DNA of 64,000 bases, from the NCBI RefSeq assembly GCF_024497955.1, contig NZ_JANHKP010000005.1, positions 307,877 to 371,876 on the forward strand. Reading direction: 5' to 3'. The position numbers and the translations under genes are program-made. The notes below the pieces were generated by a model, which saw only the letters and a list, made by a program, of their open reading frames with translations, had not been told where the DNA came from and searched no databases. Below, piece after piece: positions 24,929 to 33,664 of this stretch (its first letter is position 1; the number at the start of each line of letters is the position of its first letter). The DNA comes from Streptomyces sp. C10-9-1. Lineage in GTDB: Bacteria; Actinomycetota; Actinomycetes; Streptomycetales; Streptomycetaceae.

Positions 24929-27028
24929 TCAGCCCGTGGCACGGGCGATGAGCAGGGCGACGTCGTCGGGGGTGTCGGGGCGGCGCAGCGACCGCAGCAG
25001 CCGGTCGCAGGTGTCGGCGAGCGAGTCGTCGGCGGTTTGCAGCAGCGCGGTCAGCGAACGCAGGCGGATGTCGATGTCCTGGTCCCGGGTCTCGACGAGG
25101 CCGTCCGTGTACAGCACGAGGACGTCGCCGGGGTCGATGCCCACCGTGATGCTGCGCAGGGCGACCCCGCCGACGCCGCCGACGCCGAGCGGTGTGCCGG
25201 TGGGCAGGTCGAGCAGGCGCGGGGCGCAGCCGCGCCGCACCAGGACGGGGGGCAGGTGCCCGGCGTTGGCGAGGCAGACCTGGGCGCGGTGCGGGTCGTA
25301 GACGGCGTAGATGCAGGTCGCGATGTACGGGTCGAGGCCCGCGGTGATCTCGTCCAGGTGCCGCAGCACCACGGCCGGGTCGAGCGCGAGCCGGGAGAGG
25401 GTCTGCGTCGCGGTGCGCAGCCGCCCCATCGCGGTGGCGGCGTTGATGCCGCTGCCCATCACGTCGCCGACGACCAGCGCGGTGCGCTCGCGGTCCATGG
25501 GGATGACGTCGAACCAGTCGCCGCCGATCTCGCTGCCGGCCCGGGCGGGCTGGTAGCGGGAGGCGGCCTCCAGGCCCACCAGGCGCTGCGGCATCTCCGG
25601 GAGCATGCTCCGCTGCAGGGTGAGCGCGGTCTCGCGCTGCTGCCGGTACCAGCGGGCGTTGTCGATGCAGACCGCGGCGCGGGAGGCCAGCTCGGTGGCG
25701 AGCAGCACGTCGTCCTCGGTGAACGGCTCCTCGTTGCGGGCCCGCTTGAGGTCCAGCGCGCCGAGCACCTGGCCGCGGGCGGTCAGCGGCACCGCCAGGT
25801 AGGAGTGGACACCGGCGCGGGCGAGCAGGGCCGCGGCGTGCTCGTCGCGGGCGATGTCCCGCAGGTGGCCCTCCTCGACGCGCGGGACCAGCACCGGGCG
25901 GCCGGTCCGCACGCACCGGGTGACGAGCCGGCCGGCGACGTAGCGGGCGATCTCGCCCGGTGGGTCGGCCGCCCGGACGGCGACGGTCGGGTAGGCGGCG
26001 GCCACGGCCAGGGCCCTGATGAGGGCGGGGCCGTCGTCCCCCTCCGGGGCGGGACGGGCTTCGGGGTCGGTGAGGATGCGGTCGAGGACGTCGACGGCCG
26101 CCACGTCCGCCAGCGCGGGCACCGCGACCTCGGCGAGTTCACGGGCCGTCTGCTCCAGGTCCAGGGTGGTGCCGACGCGCACGGAGGCGTCGGCGACGAG
26201 CGTCAGCCGGCGGCGGGCCCGTTCGGCCTCGGTCGCCGCCCGGTGCCGGTCGGTGACGTCGATGACGGACACGGCCAGCCCGAGGACCCTGCCCCCGGGG
26301 TCGTCCAGCCGGTGCAGGGAGACCGACCACGCGTGCTCCCCGTCGGCGGCCCCCGGAGGCCGGCCGAGCACATGGCGGTCGACCAGCGGCCGGCCGCTGG
26401 CCAGCACCCCGCGCATGGCGGCCTCCAGCCTGTCGGCGTCGCCGAAGGGGAGCGTCTCGCGGATCGGGTGCCCCACGAGTTCGCCCGCGGTCCGGCCGCC
26501 GATGCGCTCCAGGGCGGGGTTGACGGCCACGCAGCGCAGGTCGGTGCCGAGGACCAGCACACCGATCGGGGACTGGTCGACGAGGCGGACCGAGAGCGCC
26601 AGGTCCCTCTCCACCCGGCGCAGGGTCGCCTGGTCGGTGGCGAGGCCCAGGGCGTAGTACCCCCCGAGGTCGTCCTGGAGGCGCATGTTGCGCCACTCCA
26701 GCGGCAGGGTCGTGCCGTCCTTGCGCCGGACCCGGAAGACCCCCTCCCAGCCCTCCCCGCTCTCCATGACCTCGCGGAACAGGTCGAGCACGAGGTCCAG
26801 GTGCTCGTCGGCGACCAGGAGCCGGGCCGCGTACTGGCCGAGGGCCTCCTGGGCGGAGTAGCCGAGCAGCTGCTCGGCCTGCGGGCTCCAGAGCACGACC
26901 CGGCCCTGGGCGTCGAGGACCACGGCGGCGACGCCGAGCACGTCCATCAGCCCTCCGGGCGGCGACAGCGCGGCATCCGTGGTGCCGTCGTCGGCGAGAC
27001 CGGCACGGAACAGGTCGGCGCTGCCCAC
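24929..27028 (-). CDS. PAS-PAS-GAF-PP2C (SpoIIE-type) serine phosphatase
   Basis: A 699-aa sensor phosphatase. The GTG at 27028 is chosen because AAGGAG lies six bases upstream; frames opening further out lack one. PAS domains cover about 25-140 (VLDAQGRVVLWSPQAEQLLGY) and 150-270 (LVLGTDLRCVAVNPALERIGG). A GAF domain covers about 290-445, and a SpoIIE/PP2C domain runs from about 475 to the end. Metal-binding Asp residues are visible in GSEIGGDWFDVI, VVGDVMGSG, LYTDGLVE and PDDVALLIAR. Such proteins dephosphorylate STAS antagonists in partner switching. The STAS protein at 14902 is a plausible but unproven substrate. No membrane segment is seen. Confidence 0.92.
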   Translation of the reverse strand: MGSADLFRAGLADDGTTDAALSPPGGLMDVLGVAAVVLDAQGRVVLWSPQAEQLLGYSAQEALGQYAARLLVADEHLDLVLDLFREVMESGEGWEGVFRVRRKDGTTLPLEWRNMRLQDDLGGYYALGLATDQATLRRVERDLALSVRLVDQSPIGVLVLGTDLRCVAVNPALERIGGRTAGELVGHPIRETLPFGDADRLEAAMRGVLASGRPLVDRHVLGRPPGAADGEHAWSVSLHRLDDPGGRVLGLAVSVIDVTDRHRAATEAERARRRLTLVADASVRVGTTLDLEQTARELAEVAVPALADVAAVDVLDRILTDPEARPAPEGDDGPALIRALAVAAAYPTVAVRAADPPGEIARYVAGRLVTRCVRTGRPVLVPRVEEGHLRDIARDEHAAALLARAGVHSYLAVPLTARGQVLGALDLKRARNEEPFTEDDVLLATELASRAAVCIDNARWYRQQRETALTLQRSMLPEMPQRLVGLEAASRYQPARAGSEIGGDWFDVIPMDRERTALVVGDVMGSGINAATAMGRLRTATQTLSRLALDPAVVLRHLDEITAGLDPYIATCIYAVYDPHRAQVCLANAGHLPPVLVRRGCAPRLLDLPTGTPLGVGGVGGVALRSITVGIDPGDVLVLYTDGLVETRDQDIDIRLRSLTALLQTADDSLADTCDRLLRSLRRPDTPDDVALLIARATG

Positions 27029-27238
27029 CGTCGCTCCTTCCCCTGTCGCGGTGCGCGGGGGCGTGCGACGGCTCGCAGGTCCCCGCACCGGGATGACGGG
27101 TACCCCCATACTCCCTCCGCCGCGGCCGGTGCCGCAGCCCCCGGGCCGGACGGGTTCCCGCCGGAGCGCACGCGTCCGGCGGGAGGGCACCCGCCCGGCC
27201 CCGCAGCCGCCCGCACCGGGGCGGGGACGGCACGGCGC

Positions 27239-27682
27239 TCAGGGGGCGCTCAGGGGGCTGTCGTGGGACTGGTAGGCGGCGAGCGCCCAGATGACGAACA
27301 CGTCGATGGCGATCATGATCACCGACCAGATCGGCGCGTACGGCAGGAAGAGGAACTGGGCGATGAGGGAGAGCGAGGCGAGCACGATGGCCGTGTAGCG
27401 GGCCCACGGCGCGCCCTTGAGGAGCCAGGCGCCGACCAGGACCACCAGGAGGCCCATGATCAGGTGGATCCAGCCCCATCCGGTGAGGTTGATGCGGTAC
27501 ACGTAGTCGCCGACGCGGCCGTACCAGTCGTCCTCGGCGATCGCGGCGATCCCCTGCAGCGCGGCGAGGACGCCGCCGCAGATCATCAGGATCCCGGCGA
27601 AGACCACTCCGCCGGTGACCCAGCCGCTCCGGGGATCGGGGACCGGCGGCCGTGCTCCCGCCGGCGGTGTCTGCTGGCTCAT
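27239..27682 (-). CDS. Four-helix membrane protein, DUF7144-like
   Basis: A 147-aa integral membrane protein. The ATG at 27682 (MSQQTPP) is chosen because AAGGAG is seven bases upstream; the ATG two codons earlier leaves only one base. It has four hydrophobic helices at about 22-48, 70-92, 99-117 and 119-138. Family-like signatures are GWGWIHLIMGLLVVLVGAWLL and LPYAPIWSVIMIAIDVFVIW. The function is unknown. It reads in the same direction as the phosphatase 210 bp downstream and diverges from the ClC gene. Confidence 0.72.
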   Translation of the reverse strand: MSQQTPPAGARPPVPDPRSGWVTGGVVFAGILMICGGVLAALQGIAAIAEDDWYGRVGDYVYRINLTGWGWIHLIMGLLVVLVGAWLLKGAPWARYTAIVLASLSLIAQFLFLPYAPIWSVIMIAIDVFVIWALAAYQSHDSPLSAP

Positions 27683-27900
27683 GGACATGCTCCTTCTGCG
27701 GCCCGTGCCGTGTCGCGCGGGGCTTCGAGCGTCACGGGCGAGCGGGGATCCCACCCGCCGGCGGGGGCCGAACGGGTGATTCGCCCCCGCCGTCACGGGA
27801 CGCGCGGCGGCCCGGCGCGTCACCCGGACCGGTCAGTCCGCCGGGCGCGGTGCCCGCGCTCCGGCGTTGACTGGGGCGGACGGCGACAGCGGGAGGGCCG

Positions 27901-29361
27901 ATGGCCGAAGCGACCGGTCTGCGCGAGATGCTCCACAACCGGGGCTACGCGCGGCTGCTGGTGGCGTCCGCCGTCATCGGCGTCCCGATCGCGCTGGCCT
28001 GCTTCTTCTTCGTCAGTGCCCAGCACCAGCTCCAGCACTGGGTGTGGGAGACCCTGCCCGGGAAGGCCGGGTACGACCGGGCGCCCTGGTGGTGGCCGCT
28101 GCCCGCCCTCCTGCTGGCCGGGCTGATCCTGGCGCCGATCGTCACCCGGATGCCGGGCCGCGGGGGGCATGTGCCGGTGCACGGACTGGGCGGCCCCGTG
28201 CTGGGTCCCGGGAGCCTGCCCGGGGTGGTGCTGGCGGCGGTGGCGACCCTGCCGCTGGGCGTGGTGCTCGGCCCCGAGGCTCCGCTGATGGCCGTGGGGA
28301 GCGGGCTGGCGCTGCTGGTGCTGCGGCCCGCCCAGCGGGAGGCCGAGCCGCAGGCGGCGATGGTGCTGGGCACGGCCGGGTCCACGGCCGCCATCTCCAC
28401 CATCCTGGGCGGCCCCGTGGTCGCCGCCGTGCTGATGCTGGAGGCCGCGGGACTCGCGGCCCCCCGGATGGTGATCCTCCTGCTCCCGTGCCTGCTGGCC
28501 AGCGGGGTCGGGGCACTGGTCTTCACCGGCTTCGGCAGCTGGACGGGGCTGTCCATCGGCGCGCTGTCGCTTCCCGAGGTCCCTCCGCCCGCCTCGCCCG
28601 ACGCGGGGGACTTCCTGTGGGGCGTGCCGCTGGCGGTGGTCCTGGCCTTCGTCGTCACCTCGATGCACCGCGTCGGACGGGTGACCGCCGCCTGGACCGG
28701 CCGCCACACGGCCCTGCGCACCGTGCTGTGCGCCGCCGCCGTCGGGGTGCTGCTGACCGTGTACGCGCTGCTGACGGGCCGGGCTCCCACGGAGGCGGCA
28801 CTGTCCGGACAGGCGGGGCTGGCCGAACTCGCGGCCGACCCCCACTCCTGGTCGGTCGGGGCCCTGCTGGTGCTGGTGCTGTGCAAGGGCCTGGCCTGGG
28901 GTGTGTGCCTGGGCAGCCTGCGCGGGGGGCCGATCTTCCCGGCGGTGCTGATCGGGGCGGCGGGCGGCGTCGCGGTGTCCGGGCTGCCGGGGCTGGGCAC
29001 CACGCCGGCGCTGGCCGTGGGCCTGGTCACCGCGGCCGCCGCGATCACCCGGCTGCCGGTGACCAGCGCGGTGCTGGCGATGCTGCTGCTGGGCCCGGAC
29101 GCCCAGCAGCAGATGCCGCTGATCACGGTGTGCGCGGTGGTCGGCTTCGTGGTCGCCGAGCTGCTGGAGCGCCCACCGGGCGAGCCCGCCGCCGGTCCCG
29201 GGGACGGGGGCGGCGCCCCGGGCGTCCCCGGGGCGGGGCCGACCCCCGCCGCCGCACGGGGCGCGGACGGCGGCGCTCCGGAGGGGGCCGGGCGAGGGCC
29301 CGGCACGGGCGGAGGAGCGGCCCCGAAGGGGGACCCCCGGGCCGAGGGCGGCGGACCGTGA
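27901..29361 (+). CDS. ClC-family chloride channel/antiporter
   Basis: A 486-aa membrane protein of the voltage-gated chloride channel (ClC) family with about ten hydrophobic segments. The gating-glutamate motif appears as LGPEAPLMAVG (about 120-130), a variant of GxEGP that keeps the Glu. The later anion-site motif appears as RGGPIFPAVLIGAAGG (about 340-355). No CBS domains follow; instead the last 65 residues are a Pro/Gly/Ala tail. The gene overlaps the K+ channel gene by four bases (GTGA), so the two are translationally coupled. Whether it is a channel or a Cl-/H+ exchanger cannot be told. Confidence 0.87.
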   Translation: MAEATGLREMLHNRGYARLLVASAVIGVPIALACFFFVSAQHQLQHWVWETLPGKAGYDRAPWWWPLPALLLAGLILAPIVTRMPGRGGHVPVHGLGGPVLGPGSLPGVVLAAVATLPLGVVLGPEAPLMAVGSGLALLVLRPAQREAEPQAAMVLGTAGSTAAISTILGGPVVAAVLMLEAAGLAAPRMVILLLPCLLASGVGALVFTGFGSWTGLSIGALSLPEVPPPASPDAGDFLWGVPLAVVLAFVVTSMHRVGRVTAAWTGRHTALRTVLCAAAVGVLLTVYALLTGRAPTEAALSGQAGLAELAADPHSWSVGALLVLVLCKGLAWGVCLGSLRGGPIFPAVLIGAAGGVAVSGLPGLGTTPALAVGLVTAAAAITRLPVTSAVLAMLLLGPDAQQQMPLITVCAVVGFVVAELLERPPGEPAAGPGDGGGAPGVPGAGPTPAAARGADGGAPEGAGRGPGTGGGAAPKGDPRAEGGGP

Positions 29362-29918
29362 GGCGCCCGCGCCCCCTGCGCCGCCTGCGCGACGCGGATC
29401 CCGCGGTGCGGTGGTCGATGGCGACGGCGGCCGTCGCGCTGATGGCGGTGGCCTACTTCCTCCTGCCCATCGACCACCTGGGGCCGCAGCGGCCGCTGCT
29501 CAGCTGGGGGGTGTTCTGCGTGGCGCTGGTGTCGATCGCCCTGCTGCTGCTGCACCAGATCCGCAACGTCATCCTGGACCGGCCCCACGCCCGCCCGGCG
29601 CTCGCGATCATGCTGCTGGTGAGCATGTCGGTGGTGGTCTTCGCGGGCGCCTACCAGGCACTGGCCCAGAAGCCGGGCGAGTTCAGCGGGCTGGCCACGC
29701 GGGTGGACGCGCTCTACTTCACGGTGGTGACCCTGGCGACGGTGGGGTACGGCGACATCGTCCCCACCGGGCAGACCGCCCGGGTGGTGGCCGTGGTGCA
29801 GATCCTCTACAACGTGGTCTTCCTGACCGCGGCGACGACCACCGTCTCCCGCCGGGTGCGCAGCCAGGTCAGCCGCAGGCTCGGGCGCCAGGCCGGGCCC
29901 GCGGAGGACGAGGGGTGA
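29358..29918 (+). CDS. Two-helix potassium channel (KcsA-type pore)
   Basis: A 186-aa membrane protein of the ion-channel (Ion_trans_2) family. The GTG at 29358 overlaps the ClC stop. Two N-terminal hydrophobic segments (about 20-40 and 48-66) precede the pore module: outer helix ALAIMLLVSMSVVVFAGAY, pore helix and filter LYFTVVTLATVGYGDIVP, inner helix VVAVVQILYNVVFLT. TVGYGD is the K+ selectivity filter. A basic cytoplasmic tail (about 160-186) lacks an RCK domain. Coupling with the ClC protein suggests joint K+/Cl- movement in osmotic or membrane-potential control. Confidence 0.9.
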   Translation: MRRPRPLRRLRDADPAVRWSMATAAVALMAVAYFLLPIDHLGPQRPLLSWGVFCVALVSIALLLLHQIRNVILDRPHARPALAIMLLVSMSVVVFAGAYQALAQKPGEFSGLATRVDALYFTVVTLATVGYGDIVPTGQTARVVAVVQILYNVVFLTAATTTVSRRVRSQVSRRLGRQAGPAEDEG

Positions 29919-30160
29919 GGCTTCCCGCCCGCGCCGCCGGGGGCCCGGGCCTCGGCCGCGCCGGGTGCCGCCGTTGCGGCCGCGGCCCGTCCCGGGGATC
30001 CTGGCACCCGTCGGCACGGCGCCCGCCGGGCCGGCGTCCGCACCGCGGCGCACCGCCCGGGGCAGCCGCCGGCGCGCACGGCGCCAGAGTTCGTTCCGCC
30101 TCCCGGACCGGGCACCGCCCGGGCGGGGAGCACACCGGCGAGCCCGCCAGGAGGATTGCG

Positions 30161-31153
30161 TTGAGGATGCTCATCAATGTGCCGGAGACGGTGGTCCCGG
30201 ACGCCCTCAGGGGGATGGCCGCCGCCCACCCCGAGCTGGCCGTCGACGTGGACAACCGGGTGATCGTGCGCGGCGACGCCCCGGTGGCGGGGAAGGTCGC
30301 CCTGGTCTCCGGCGGGGGCTCGGGCCACGAGCCGCTGCACGGGGGCTTCGTGGGGCCGGGGATGCTCGACGCCGCCTGCCCCGGCGAGGTGTTCACCAGT
30401 CCCGTTCCGGACCAGATGGTGCGGGCAGCAGCCGCGGTCGACAGCGGCGAGGGAGTGCTGTTCGTCGTCAAGAACTACACGGGCGACGTGCTGAACTTCG
30501 CGATGGCCGCCGAACTGGCCGAGGACGAGGGGGTGCGGCTGGCGACGGTCCTCGTCGACGACGACGTGGCCGTGACGGACAGCCTCTACACGGCCGGGCG
30601 CCGGGGCACCGGCGCCACTCTGCTGGTGGAGAAGATCGCCGGGGCGCTGGCCGAGGAGGGCGCCCCGCTGGAGCGGGTGGAGGCGGTGGCCCGGAAGGTC
30701 AACTCCTCGTCCCGCAGCTTCGGGGTGGCGCTCAGCGCCTGCAGCACGCCCGCCAAGGGCGGCCCCACCTTCGACCTTCCGGCGGGCGAGCTGGAGCTGG
30801 GCGTCGGCATCCACGGCGAACCGGGCCGCGAGCGGCGGCCGATGATGACCTCCGGGGAGATCGCCGACTTCGCGGTGGAGGCCGTCCTGGACGACCTGCG
30901 GCCCACCGGTCCGGTGCTGGCGCTGGTCAACGGCATGGGCGCCACTCCCCTGCTGGAGCTGTACGGCTTCAACGCGGAGGTGCAGCGGGTGCTGGGCAGC
31001 CGCGGGGTGCCCGCCGTCCGCACCCTGGTCGGCACCTACGTGACCTCGCTGGACATGGCGGGCTGCTCGGTGACGCTCTGCCAGGCGGACGAGGAACTGC
31101 TGCGCCTGTGGGACGCCCCGGTGGCCACCCCGGCCCTGCGCTGGGGCCGCTGA
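30161..31153 (+). CDS. dhaK: Dihydroxyacetone kinase subunit DhaK
   Basis: The dihydroxyacetone-binding subunit of the PTS-dependent kinase that makes dihydroxyacetone phosphate, 330 aa. A TTG start at 30161 is chosen because AGGAGG lies six bases upstream and it gives the N-terminus x-R-M-L-I-N-V-P-E. ATG two codons later is the alternative. GSGHEPLHGGFVG (54-66) is the substrate pocket, and His218 in GVGIHGEPG aligns in number with the His that binds dihydroxyacetone covalently in E. coli. dhaL follows after 83 bp and dhaM overlaps it, forming one operon. The protein is cytoplasmic. Confidence 0.94.
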   Translation: MRMLINVPETVVPDALRGMAAAHPELAVDVDNRVIVRGDAPVAGKVALVSGGGSGHEPLHGGFVGPGMLDAACPGEVFTSPVPDQMVRAAAAVDSGEGVLFVVKNYTGDVLNFAMAAELAEDEGVRLATVLVDDDVAVTDSLYTAGRRGTGATLLVEKIAGALAEEGAPLERVEAVARKVNSSSRSFGVALSACSTPAKGGPTFDLPAGELELGVGIHGEPGRERRPMMTSGEIADFAVEAVLDDLRPTGPVLALVNGMGATPLLELYGFNAEVQRVLGSRGVPAVRTLVGTYVTSLDMAGCSVTLCQADEELLRLWDAPVATPALRWGR

Positions 31154-31236
31154 CGCCCCGCCGGGCCCGCCCGGCACCCGGAACGCCCCGCACCCATCGC
31201 CCAGACACCGTGAGCCCGAACCCCGAGGGAGCGCCC

Positions 31237-31854
31237 GTGCTCGACACCGAGTTCTTCCGCCGCTGGCTGTCGGCAGCCGCCGCGGCCGTGGACCGCGAGG
31301 CCGACCGGCTGACCGAGCTGGACTCGGCGATCGGGGACGCGGACCACGGCACCAACCTCAGGCGCGGCTTCGCCGCGGTGACCGCGGCCCTGGAGGCCGA
31401 GGGGCCCGCGACCCCGGGCGCCGTGCTGGTACTGGCGGGCGGACGGCTGATCTCCTCCGTCGGCGGGGCCTCGGGCCCGCTGTACGGGACGCTGCTGCGC
31501 AGCACCGGCAAGTCGCTGGGTCCGGCGGACGAGGTCTCCCCCGAGCAGTTCGCCGGAGCGCTGCGGGAGGGGGTGGCGGCCGTGTCCCGGCTGGGGGGCG
31601 CGGTACCCGGGGACAAGACCATGCTGGACGCGCTGGAGCCCGCCGCGGCGGCGCTGGCAAAGGACCCCGAGGGGTTCGCGTCGGCGCGTTCCGCGGCGGC
31701 CGACGGTGCCCTGGCGACGGTGCCGCTGAGGGCGCGCAAGGGGCGGGCGAGCTATCTGGGCGAGCGGAGCATCGGGCATCAGGACCCCGGGGCGACGTCG
31801 TCGGCGCTGCTGGTCGCGGCGCTGGCCGAGGCCGCCGTCCGGGAGGCGTCGTGA
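31237..31854 (+). CDS. dhaL: Dihydroxyacetone kinase subunit DhaL
   Basis: The nucleotide-binding subunit of the dihydroxyacetone kinase complex, 205 aa, an eight-helix barrel holding ADP-Mg as a cofactor that is rephosphorylated by DhaM. The Mg-binding Asp cluster is ELDSAIGDADHGTNLRRGF (about 26-44). SSVGGASGPLYGTLL (73-87) and GDKTMLDALEPA (126-137) are the nucleotide loops, and RKGRASYLGERSIGHQDPG is the conserved C-terminal signature. The GTG start at 31237 has GAGGGAG six bases upstream. It overlaps dhaM by four bases. Confidence 0.94.
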   Translation: MLDTEFFRRWLSAAAAAVDREADRLTELDSAIGDADHGTNLRRGFAAVTAALEAEGPATPGAVLVLAGGRLISSVGGASGPLYGTLLRSTGKSLGPADEVSPEQFAGALREGVAAVSRLGGAVPGDKTMLDALEPAAAALAKDPEGFASARSAAADGALATVPLRARKGRASYLGERSIGHQDPGATSSALLVAALAEAAVREAS

Positions 31855-32285
31855 GCGGCGGGACGGCCGCGGGCGGCCGCACCGCGCGGGTGGGCGTCGT
31901 GCTCGTCTCGCACAGCGCCCGGGTCGCCGAGTCGGTGGCGGAGCTGGCCTCGGAGCTGGCGGGCGGCGGGGCGCAGGGCGCTCCCGTCGCCGCGGCGGGC
32001 GGCGGGCCCGACGGCGGCACCGGCACCAGTGCCGAGCTGATCGCCGCCGCGGCCCGCTCGGTCGACGCGGGGGCGGGCGTGGCGGTGCTGGCCGACCTGG
32101 GCAGTGCCGTGCTCACGGTCAAGGCCCTGCTCGCCGAGGGCGGCGAACTGCCCCCCGGCACCCGCCTGGTGGACGCACCGTTCGTGGAGGGCGCGGTGGC
32201 GGCCGTGGTCACCGCCTCGGCCGGAGGCGACCTGGACGCGGTGGCGGCGGCGGCCGGGGAGGCGTACGGCTACCGCAAGGAGTGA
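31851..32285 (+). CDS. dhaM: Dihydroxyacetone kinase phosphotransfer subunit DhaM (EIIA domain only)
   Basis: A 144-aa protein of the mannose-type EIIA fold that passes a phosphoryl group from the PTS to ADP held by DhaL. The phospho-acceptor is His21 in VGVVLVSHSARVAES. LADLGSAVLTVKALL (about 81-95) is the second family motif. Unlike E. coli DhaM, it has no HPr or enzyme I-like domains, so it depends on the general PTS proteins. The GTG start overlaps the dhaL stop. About 300 bp further on is the cobalamin riboswitch of the next operon. Confidence 0.9.
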   Translation: MSGGTAAGGRTARVGVVLVSHSARVAESVAELASELAGGGAQGAPVAAAGGGPDGGTGTSAELIAAAARSVDAGAGVAVLADLGSAVLTVKALLAEGGELPPGTRLVDAPFVEGAVAAVVTASAGGDLDAVAAAAGEAYGYRKE

Positions 32286-32364
32286 GGGCGCGGACCGGGG
32301 ACCGCGCGCCGGGCGGGTGCACCGGTGCGTGCCTTGTGGTGACCGCGGCAGGGGGACTACTGTC

Positions 32365-32568
32365 ACGGGGCCTTGGTGTACGGGAAACCGGTGCGGTACC
32401 GGTGCGGCCCTCGCCACTGTGATCGGGATGTCCGGCCCCACCCCTCTTCGGGGAGCCACTGGGCGCCGCGGGAGACCGCGGTGCCTGGGAAGGCGGAGCC
32501 GGGCGGTTCGCCGTGCCCGGAAGAGTTCTTCCGGGCACCCTCCCGTCAGCCAGGAGACCGGCCAGGGC
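32365..32568 (+). ncRNA. Cobalamin riboswitch controlling cbiMNQO
   Basis: The leader of cbiM carries the conserved parts of a B12 riboswitch in order. These are GGGAAACCGGTG at 32382-32393, GCCACTG segments in the core, GGGAAGGCGGAG near 32490, a GGAAGAGTTCTTCC stem and the B12 box AGCCAGGAGACC at 32548-32559. A small hairpin over the ribosome-binding site (32592-32604) follows. High cobalamin should shut off cobalt import. Exact ends are approximate. Confidence 0.92.
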
Positions 32569-32591
32569 GCGTTGTCCATCCACGAGGTGCT

Positions 32592-32604
32592 GGAGAGGGT
32601 CTCC
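32592..32604 (+). promoter_or_regulatory. Hairpin covering the cbiM ribosome-binding site
   Basis: GGAGA-GGG-TCTCC can fold into a 5-bp stem that buries the GGAGAGGG Shine-Dalgarno sequence six bases before the cbiM ATG. It is a likely part of the riboswitch expression platform acting on translation. Confidence 0.5.
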
Positions 32605-32609
32605 CAACC

Positions 32610-33308
32610 ATGCATATAGCCGAGGGGTATCTGCCCCCGTTGCACGCCGTCGCCTGGGGCGCGGCGTCCGCGCCCTTCGTCGTCCACGGCGTCCGCGCAC
32701 TGTCCCGCGAGGTCAAGGCCCACCCCGAGTCGACCCTGCTGCTCGGGGCGTCCGGTGCGTTCACCTTCGTCCTGTCCGCACTGAAGATCCCTTCCGTGAC
32801 GGGCAGTTGCTCCCATCCCACCGGAACGGGCCTGGGCGCGATCCTGTTCAGACCACCGGTGATGGCGGTCCTCGGAACGATCACCCTGCTGTTCCAGGCG
32901 CTGCTGCTGGCGCACGGCGGGCTCACCACGCTCGGCGCCAACGTCTTCTCCATGGCGGTGGTCGGGCCCTGGGCCGGGTACGCGGTGTTCCGGCTGCTGC
33001 GGAGCTGGGACGCGCCGCTGATGGTGAGCGTCTTCTTCGCCGCGTTCGTCGCCGACCTGTCCACGTACTGCGTCACCTCCGTGCAGCTGGCGCTGGCCTT
33101 CCCGGACCCGGGCACCGGAGTCGCGGGCTCGCTGGCCAAGTTCACGGGCATCTTCGCCGTCACGCAGCTCCCGCTGGCGGTCAGCGAGGGCCTGCTCACC
33201 GTGCTGGTGATGCGGTTGCTCGTGAAGTCCAGCAAGGGCGACCTGACCCGGCTCGGCGTGCTGGTGTCCGGCGGCCGTGCAGCACGCAAGGAGGCCGCGG
33301 CCCGATGA
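32610..33308 (+). CDS. cbiM: Cobalt ECF transporter S component CbiM
   Basis: The substrate-binding membrane subunit of the energy-coupling-factor cobalt importer, 232 aa with about seven membrane helices. The N-terminus [16 protein letters not shown] is diagnostic: the free amino group and His2 coordinate Co2+ after the N-terminus inserts in the protein. [19 protein letters not shown] (about 64-82) supplies further His/Cys-region contacts typical of CbiM. It is the first gene of cbiMNQO, under the upstream cobalamin riboswitch, and overlaps cbiN (ATGA). Confidence 0.95.
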   Translation: MHIAEGYLPPLHAVAWGAASAPFVVHGVRALSREVKAHPESTLLLGASGAFTFVLSALKIPSVTGSCSHPTGTGLGAILFRPPVMAVLGTITLLFQALLLAHGGLTTLGANVFSMAVVGPWAGYAVFRLLRSWDAPLMVSVFFAAFVADLSTYCVTSVQLALAFPDPGTGVAGSLAKFTGIFAVTQLPLAVSEGLLTVLVMRLLVKSSKGDLTRLGVLVSGGRAARKEAAAR

Positions 33309-33661
33309 ACCGGAACACGAAGATCAACGCGCTGCTCGTCCTCGCCGTGCTGGCGCTCGCGGTGCTCCCCCTCGCCCTGGGCCTCGGGGACCACAAGGAG
33401 GAGCCGTTCACGGGCGCCGACGGCCAGGCCGAGGCCGTCATCACCGAGCTGGAGCCGGACTACGAGCCCTGGTTCTCCCCGCTGTACGAGCCGCCCTCCG
33501 GGGAGATCGAGTCGGGGCTGTTCTCGCTCCAGGCCGCCCTCGGCGCCGGTGTCCTCGCCTACTACTTCGGCGTCCACCGCGGCCGCCGCCAGGGCGAGGC
33601 CAGGGCACGGGCGGCGGCGCGGCCCTCCGGGGACACCGCCGGGACCGAAGAGAGCGGCTGA
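33305..33661 (+). CDS. cbiN: Cobalt ECF transporter accessory subunit CbiN
   Basis: A 118-aa small membrane protein with two helices (about 8-26 and 72-88) flanking an extracytoplasmic loop. The loop contains [18 protein letters not shown] and [20 protein letters not shown], the typical CbiN sequence. CbiN helps CbiM load cobalt. The ATG at 33305 overlaps the cbiM stop and cbiQ begins four bases after the cbiN stop. The C-terminal 25 residues are a charged tail. Confidence 0.93.
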   Translation: MNRNTKINALLVLAVLALAVLPLALGLGDHKEEPFTGADGQAEAVITELEPDYEPWFSPLYEPPSGEIESGLFSLQAALGAGVLAYYFGVHRGRRQGEARARAAARPSGDTAGTEESG

Positions 33662-33664
33662 GAC

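Noticed and set aside
27098..27105. GGGTACCC near the PAS-GAF phosphatase gene as a SigB-type promoter
   Set aside because: No GNNT occurs 14-16 bases upstream of the minus-strand box.
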